Assembly: GCF_026210795.1 (NCBI RefSeq)
Contig: NC_089441.1
Location: forward strand, 4,526,001 to 4,590,000
From: Rhizophagus irregularis
Lineage: Eukaryota > Glomeromycota > Glomeromycetes > Glomerales > Glomeraceae
Reading direction: 5' to 3'
DNA: 64,000 nt
The translations under genes and the position numbers were made by a program. Below the pieces are notes generated by a model. It saw only the letters and a list, made by a program, of their open reading frames with translations, was not told the DNA's origin and made no database searches. This document shows positions 56,927-64,000 of this stretch, piece after piece (the stretch's first letter is position 1; every line of letters begins with the position of its first letter).

Positions 56927-59900
56927 ATAAATAATTTATATGTTTTAATAAGAATTGTAAGGATTTTAAAATTCGTATAAAAGTTTAAATGCCAATTGAC
57001 TTGAGATTTAATTTAAATTGATCATATGCAAATTAGCAAATATGATATTAAGTAAAAAATTGTTTTCAAACTGTCACATTCAATTACATTTTATTATGAA
57101 ATTAGATTTCAATTACTAGTAAGAATATATATAGTATAAAAAAATTTTTTAAAAAATATATAATATAAAACATTATATTTTTAATTTTTAAAATTAATGT
57201 AAAAAATTAATAGTTATATAGATTTTAATTATATTTTTACATAACAAATAAACTTTATACCAGATTTTATTTTCTAATAACATTTAATTTTAATGAAAAT
57301 TAATATTCAAATTCTATATAAAGTTATTTAAATTAATAAAATTAATAGATTTAATACTAAAAATTTAAACTTAAAAATGTAAATTTTTATAGTAATTTTA
57401 TTTTAAAATTAATTAATATAATAGTTTTATAAAATATTTTTTTTAAAGGCAAATTTATTCTTCATTCTGAATGAAATTTAATATTCTTTACCTCCCTTCC
57501 AAGTTATAAATTGTTAAAAATGTCAAAAATAGTATTTATAATTTTTCTTAAATTGAAGTATTAAGTAAATTTATTAAGTAGGCAAAATTACTTATAAATT
57601 ATAGTTATACAAAACTTATATTAAGTTTTATTTAAAAAAAAAATTCTTTTATCAAAAATTATATTATTTCTTTTTGGAAATAATTGGTAAATAATTGGTA
57701 TAACATCATTTTTATATATTAAAGTATTCTTATAATATGTAACAAGTATACTAATTATATTATATTTCTATAATAATATGTGATAAATTATGCCAATTAT
57801 ATTATTTTTTACAAAATTTTTTCTTTCAAAAAATAAACTTCAATAAATATATTTATATCTTTAAAATTATATATATAGAAAATAACTACATTTAACTAAA
57901 AGGAAAATTTCCTTCTCCTAATATTTATTAGAATTAGGGATTAGAATTAGAGTTAGTTTAGGATTAATTAAAAGTTAAATTTATTTATTACAATGTATTA
58001 CATTCTTATGATTTTCATTTTGTTAATTAATCTGAAAACTTAAAAAGTTTTATTATTAAAAATCCTATTTGTCATTTTTATTTATTATAAGAAAAATTTT
58101 CCTCTAATTAAAATTAAAAATTTTTATATGTATTTTTATTTACTTTGCAAGTTTATTTAGAATGATAAAGGATTTTTGATATAAAATTTAAATACATTTT
58201 TTGTAAAAATACATTTATATATATTTGCATTTTTATAATATATGATAAAATTGAATGCCAAAAATTTTAATAATAATTAGAATTAAATTACTAAAATTTC
58301 AAAACTATTAAATTTACTATTATTAAATTTCAAATGATTGCTAAAATTCCAAATTATTGCCAAAATTATAAACTATTACTGAAATTTCATTGAAACTTAA
58401 AATTAAATTCCAAATTTATCAACTGTATAGTAAAAGTATTTCAGTTCTTAGAATATAATAATTGTTAAAATCCTAAATTTCAAATTTGTCAAAATTTTAA
58501 ACTATTGCTGAAAATCCAAAATTGATGTCAAAATTTCAAAATTTGATTTGAAATTTTAGTTAAAAAGTTTTAACATTTGCCATAGTTAAAATATTTTGGT
58601 ATTTAACTCTAATGTGTGATAAATTATAATGATTATATATAATTTAAAATGCATTTTTAAAATAATTAACAAAATAATTAATATTATTTTTGTTTACTTT
58701 GCAAGTTTATTTAGAATAACAAAGGGTTTTTACTGTAAAATTTAACTTAAATGCATTTTTTTGTAAAATATACTATTACAATACTTTAAGTAATATAATC
58801 AATATAATTTGCTATATATTATAGGAATATTATATTAAATTCAGAAGACTTGCTGTGAATGAAAGATAAATTTTTTCTTTTTTAAAATTTTTTAGTAAAT
58901 TAAATTAATAATAAATAAAATAAAAATAAATATTAAAAAATCATTATTTAAAAATTTATATTGACTTGCATTATAGTAATTTTAATCAGAATTATGAAAA
59001 CTTTGCTAAAATTAAAGTTTATAAAATAGTTGTTTAATTTTATAAAAATTATTAAAAATAAAAAATGGTTATATAATAAAATTTTTTTTATACTTAATAA
59101 AAAGAAAATTATTTATAGATCACACTATATTATCTATTTATTTTTTTTAGAAATATTTAAGAAATTCAGTTTTTTTTAATATATAAAATTATATTTATCA
59201 TTAATACTTGTCATTGCATATAATTTTATAATACCAGTTAAATACCAGTTAAATATTTTTTTAGCCAGATTTTACTAAAATAATTCATATAATTTATAAA
59301 TTCTGATTTATAATTAACTAGAATTATAATTAACTAATAATAATAACATAATACTAATATAATCTGATTTTATAAATCAATTCCTTTAAATAAAGTTAAT
59401 AATATAAAATTAAAATCCAATTACTAAATGAAATTTTATTATAAAGGTTTTGCACTATAATATAATGTAATATCCATAATTCAAATTTTTATATTTTAAA
59501 CAGTAACATAAATAAAAAATAAAAAAAAAATAATGTATTAATATTACTTTAACTATTTCAAAATAACTAATGTTAAATTTAACAACTATCAGATTTTTCA
59601 TATTTTACATCTCATGCATTTAGAAGACTAATATAATGTCAATCCTTTTAATATAATTTTTACCATTTATTAATTGATTATACGAAAAAAAAATTTTTTC
59701 TGTATAACACGCTCTCTAATTACAGAATGGCTACGCAATAGTTAAAAAAAATGTCCTCGAGGTAAATCTAACTAAATAGGTAAAGTCATTAAATTATTCT
59801 AAGAGACCAAAATTAGAAAAAGTGATACAAGTTATCCAATTGACCTAAATTTGGTAATGATTATATATATAATAAATTTCGAGTCGGAGTAATAAAATGT

Positions 59901-60732
59901 TACACTATATGCTATATTAGATTTCTAAAACCTATTTCTGCCATTGCTGCAATAACGGGGCCAAGAAATTTCAATATTTCCGGTATTTCCGGTCTAAAAA
60001 AATGTCATTTTGTATGAAAGGGCTTATAACTTTTAACCGAATCTAATCAAATCAATATAAAAGTACAATAAAAAAATAGTACAATGAACAAATCTTTTTT
60101 TTTAAAAAACAATAGAAATTTTTTATCCATTATCTTTGTGATTCATTCTATAAATTACTTTATTTATAATCTCTTTTTTATATCGAATACTAAATTGAGT
60201 GATTGAGTAAAGTCAAACATCCTGACTATCCATTGTATCATACTAGTTGTCAGTACAGTATCCGCAGTAGATTAAAAATTAATAAAATTCATTTTTAAAA
60301 AATCAAAATTTACATTAAATACTTTATAAATTCAAAATTCATTTTTTAATAAAAAGAAATTTATGAAAAAAATATACAAGTATCATATAATCAGCATCAT
60401 CATCTGCTTCACACATAACAATACTTATTTAAAGAAAAAAAAATAATACAAGCAAAAATAAAGGAAAATAATAAATAACACCAAAAAAAAAAATAAAATA
60501 AAATAAAATATAATAAAAATAAGTATAAGGGTAAGAATAAAAAAAATAAACTAATAAAATATAATGTATAGAAAATTTTAAAAAACAAACCCCCAATAGT
60601 AATAATAAAAATTCAAGACTAATATATACAAATTGAAGATGCTGAACCATTTCGCCTTTTCACAATATTGTTAAGAAAAAATAAAATATCAAAAAAAAAA
60701 AAAAGTTATTCACTTGTTTTCCCTCTAAAATT
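56927..60732. repeat. 3.8-kb A+T desert with scattered degenerate repeats
   Basis: No gene on either strand. A segment of about 85 bp with CTTTGCAAGTTTATTTAGAA and a following GTAAAATTTAA-type stretch occurs near 58145 and again near 58695. Between 58260 and 58560 phrases such as AAAATTCCAAATTATTGCC recur irregularly. The end (60420-60620) is a polyA/AAATA-rich 3' flank of the next minus-strand gene. Confidence 0.5.
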
Positions 60733-62857
60733 TTAATATTTTGGAGCTTTAAAAGAAAGAGGACGTGTACTTTGCGGTGGCGGTCGAATCGCAATTGCAT
60801 CGTCTTTTGCGGTTGGGTCACCACCAACACTAACACTCTCTGAATATCTTTGTTGTCCGTAAGGATGGACATGGTTCATCACATCATCTACTCCCGTCGT
60901 AGAAACTGCAATCCTTTTATCCTGTTGCTGCGATGAAATTTGATGTGAAATATTTTGATCAATTGCAAAAATTACTTGTTGGATTCCCACATGTCCATTG
61001 TCACTATGTCCTTGTTTCATCACATCATTCCCAATCGGACCTCCAATAGATGTTGCTACCATATTATTTACACCACTATTACTATTATTATTATTATTAC
61101 TATTATTATTAATTCCGATATCAGCTTCATTCAGTGGTTCATAAACTTCATCAAATCCAGTTAATTCCATCTTTTCTCTTACAGCAGCGACCCAGTCTTG
61201 ATTATCCTGATTTTTCAAGAAATCCACCAACTTTGAAAATTCTTCAACCAAAATTCTTTCCAATTTGGCTCCGCTCAACTCCTTAGTCATCAATAATACA
61301 CCTTTACCTAATAATTCACATAATATGCTTAAACGCCATGCACAATTCAATCGATGTTTTCCGACTTCTTTACCACCCGTTTGTTCTTTAATATGAAGAG
61401 TAACAGTTGGATCTATAAATGAAGAATAAGTTGGAAAAGTGATTGGAGATGGATCTGTTGAAGAAGGTGAAGACGTATGATTTTTTTTATTAGGAGAACT
61501 TGTTTGATCTGAATGAATATTTTGTGCAACTTCTTCTTTGTAAGCATTATATGTGGTAAATAGTTTATACAACTCTAAATTAGAGAAAACTTTTGAAGAA
61601 ATGCCATCAATACGGGATGTAGGTGGTGATTGGAGGAGGTGACATAAAAGATTCAAACGCGGGGATGATGATAAATTTGACGAGTTATTTGGAGGCCTAA
61701 TACCGGAATAACTTTCTTTAATGGAGGATATTAACGCTTTTGACTCTTCAAGTCTTTGGAGAAGCATAACTTTTGTAATTCCCGTGAAAAGCTTTTTAAC
61801 AGCTTCACAACCTAAATGAAAAGGATCGATTCGTTAATAAAAGCCTTTTTGAGATATCTTAACTTATCTTATATTTCTTTAAAAAAATTAACTTACTCAA
61901 TGGAGGAGCTTTATGCTTATCCGTTGAACGTCTTTTATTAGATGACGTGTTCGGTGTTACGCAATGATCTTCATCGGAAGGACTGTCGCTGTTACGTTTT
62001 CTTTTAGTGGCAGGCGGTCTCCAAATTTCAGTTTCCGTCTGTGGTTCTTCAACGATTTCATCTTTCTCTAATTCATCCATCATATCTTCATCTTCATCTT
62101 GTTGATTATGAGGATGAGGATGATGATGATGAGGAGGATGATGATGATGATGAGGGACAGATGTCAAAGGAGGTTTGAATACATGAATTTCAGAAACATT
62201 ATTCATCATATTGTTAGATCCATTAGTTAAATAATCATTATTGTAATGAGATGAAGGAAAGAATTGATTACGTTGATCTTCAAATTCAACGGTGTATTCG
62301 CGAGTATTAGCACTATTACTAGAAACAAGGTGTGTAAACGTAATCTTATTCGAGAATAAAAGTCCCCTTAATCCCACCTCATCAAGCACAGCTTTTACTA
62401 TGCATAATAAACTAGCTAGCTTTAATGGAGATTCTTTACTTTTTTCTTTTAATACTTCTATAAGTCTAAGAGTTTGAGAGTCGCTAAGAATGTCAGCGAT
62501 TGTAGGTTGTAAAAGTACAGAAGGGGAAGTAGAATTTCTACCAGCTTCTAAGGAAGCATTTTGAAAAGGACGTTTATTATTTTCACAAGACGCGAATTCA
62601 ACAACACAAGATTGTCCTTTGAACTCAAACGCAACTGATTTTTTATTACCAAACACGCTTTCGGGGAAATAGGGCTTGCCTAACACGTATCTTATAACAT
62701 TTAGAATACTCGCTAGCGAATAAGCTGACACAAATGATTTCTCTCGTAATATTTCAGCTGCTTTTAAAAGTTGTACGTCCGTTACGACGTCGGCTATAGT
62801 CGGACGCACGTTTAATGGTGAGGAAGAAGTAGTGGTTGTGTTTGTATATTCTCGCAT
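60733..62857 (-). CDS. Unrecognised protein with internal domain duplication
   Basis: Two exons, 62857-61897 and 61811-60733, give 679 residues (junction PPLS/CEAVKKLF). The N-terminal third contains two related units: RPTIADVVTDVQLLKAAEIL...LASILNVIRYVL (about 16-60) and QPTIADILSDSQTLRLIEVL...LASLLCIVKAVL (about 115-165), each followed by a strand-like segment ending in VEF. Then a His-rich tract, an acidic stretch, a basic TKRKRNSDSPSDED region, and a helical C-terminal part (RLNCAWRLSILCELLGKGVL, WVAAVREKMELTGFDEVYE) with Asn/Gln-rich linkers. The composition suggests a nuclear regulator, which is inference. An upstream ATG at 62929 would add 24 residues, but TTTCTTAACAG just before the extra part looks like an intron acceptor. 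Confidence 0.7.
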
Positions 62858-63553
62858 ATTTTTTGGTTTACTATTATTATTATAGGCTGTTAAGAAAAAA
62901 AAAAAATATTTCGTGGTATTCCAGCCCACGTCTATGTATAAAGAAGTTTTTGTCTATTTTCTTTTTTTTTTTTTTAGTCTCTTTTATGAGAAATATAAAA
63001 AACCGCAAACTAAAAAAAATTATGAGAGAACAAAAATTCTAACGGGCGGTGCCGTGCGGTGCGGAGGTCATAAATACTGTTTAAAATAGAGTTTTTTTTT
63101 TTACTTGAACTGAAAAAAATAAGCCTTCTTTGTATGACTCTAAGTTCGGCCCGTTTCTCCGGATAGGATTGGATCATCATGACGGAAAACCGCCGAATAA
63201 ATTTTACTCAAGATGTCATTTGATAACTTTCGTAACCTTCGGCACTAAAATCGGAATTCGTACAACGAATAGATGTCGGAATCAATATGAACTTCATCCC
63301 CCATCTTGAATGTTTTTATATAAGCGCATAAAAAAAAGGTCCATTTTTAATACAAACTGTTCCCAATTGGTTTTGAGCTACCCAAATATGAAACATGATC
63401 CCGAGTTACATCGGTCACGAGATGAAATTGTTACTGAAAAATTTTTTATGATTCAGAAACTTTTTTAAATAAAAAAAAAAAATGTTCAAAAAACTGCCAA
63501 TTTATTTTATATCAAAACGACCAATTTGTACAATTAATTCTAAGGAATGCTTC
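62858..63553. promoter_or_regulatory. Divergent promoter region
   Basis: Separates the starts of the 679-residue protein gene and the TMEM223-like gene. It includes a GC-rich patch at about 63040-63070 (CGGGCGGTGCCGTGCGGTGC), rare in this A+T-rich window. No other gene seen. Confidence 0.4.
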
Positions 63554-64000
63554 ATGAAAAATTTCGATATCAAATGTAAACTTTCTTTGAAGTTTTTATT
63601 ATAACAACAATTTAATTTGCGTTATATTTATTTATTTATTTAATTTGCAGATTTTAATACACGAATTATATCAAGATTATACCAAACAAAGCCATCAAAA
63701 AATGATTTTGCATCTACTTCCACTAATACAAAAAAATCAAATTTTACCAAGATAAATGAAGAGCGTGTGTCGTCACTTTCACTCAAAGAATCAGTTAAAA
63801 CTTTTAATGATCGATTAAAAAGAGGAGATGTAGTGATTTATAGAGCACCGGAAGATTCAAACAAGTTCTTTTGGTGGTGGCATATTGCCGCTTTCTTACA
63901 ATTAATATTTTGGTACTTTTAAATTTTTTTTCTTTTTTTCTTTTAAGAATTCTTTGTATCTGATAAATTTTTTCTCATGAATCAGGGTAAATTTGGCTGA
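63554..64000 (+). CDS. TMEM223-like mitochondrial membrane protein, 5' part
   Basis: A probable first exon at 63554-63575 (MKNFDIK) joins through a 75-nt intron to 63651-63912, then to an exon starting at 63986 that is cut by the window end. The joined reading contains a Ser/Lys-rich N-terminus (FNTRIISRLYQTKPSKND, mitochondrial-presequence-like), then LKRGDVVIYRAPEDSNKFFW, WWHIAAFLQLIFWVNLA. The GDVVIY...FFxxxHIAAFLQLIFW pattern fits the start of the TMEM223 family, proteins of the mitochondrial inner membrane involved in complex IV assembly in animals. The first exon is the least certain part. Confidence 0.5.

Noticed and set aside
1-64000. tRNA, rRNA or CRISPR loci
   Set aside because: I found no full cloverleaf with paired A and B boxes, no rRNA block and no regularly spaced spacer array; the only pol III-like trace is the 87-bp insert.
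1-64000. LTR retroelements or virus-derived elements
   Set aside because: No reverse transcriptase, integrase, capsid or paired long terminal repeats could be recognised.

Overview
The window is about 72% A+T. It carries spliced protein genes whose short introns (mostly 55-100 nt) have GTAAGT-like donors and TTTAG-like acceptors. The gene set is fungal: class I/II chitin synthase, CDC24, kynureninase, malate synthase, HUT1, PP6/Sit4 phosphatase, complex I B12, INO80 Ies6 and CNOT11. The extreme A+T content, the large geneless repeat islands, the spread of lineage-type transposon and SANT-like fragments, and a decayed coiled-coil family suggest an arbuscular mycorrhizal fungus such as Rhizophagus (Glomeromycotina). 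That assignment is inference from style and family content, not from a marker gene.

Layout. 1-5 kb holds broken accessory genes: a KDZ/Plavaka-like transposase piece, a SANT/Myb-like gene with an RS-repeat tail, a 105-bp tandem repeat, and an unknown gene with an acidic tract. 5-16.9 kb has no intact gene and is a dense repeat island: a GATATC-rich satellite, two oppositely oriented TA-flanked MITEs, a 185-bp satellite enclosed by terminal inverted repeats, and foldback hairpin arrays. 16.9-20 kb holds a HIT-family protein and a histidine phosphatase. 20-23 kb is gene-poor. From 23 kb the core genome is packed: NDUFB3; CCDC174 divergent from CNOT11; INO80C/Ies6 divergent from MCTS1; a His-rich TPR-like protein; PP6 catalytic subunit; two divergent RING-Ubl-TerD paralogues; CDC24; malate synthase; HUT1; kynureninase; a pseudogene patch; chitin synthase; a 3.8-kb A+T desert; an unrecognised protein with an internal duplication; and the 5' part of a TMEM223-like gene cut by the window edge.

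The housekeeping genes do not form a pathway. They cover mRNA turnover and translation (CNOT11, MCTS1, CCDC174), chromatin (Ies6), polarity and wall growth (CDC24, chitin synthase), signalling (PP6), glyoxylate and tryptophan metabolism (malate synthase, kynureninase) and organelle functions. The most unusual locus is 37.1-40.1 kb. It holds a head-to-head pair of multi-exon genes, each apparently encoding an N-terminal RING finger, a ubiquitin-like domain and a C-terminal TerD-like domain, a fold best known from bacterial tellurite/stress (ter) systems. Exon structures below were joined by eye from splice signals and reading frame; every joined CDS was checked for length divisible by three.
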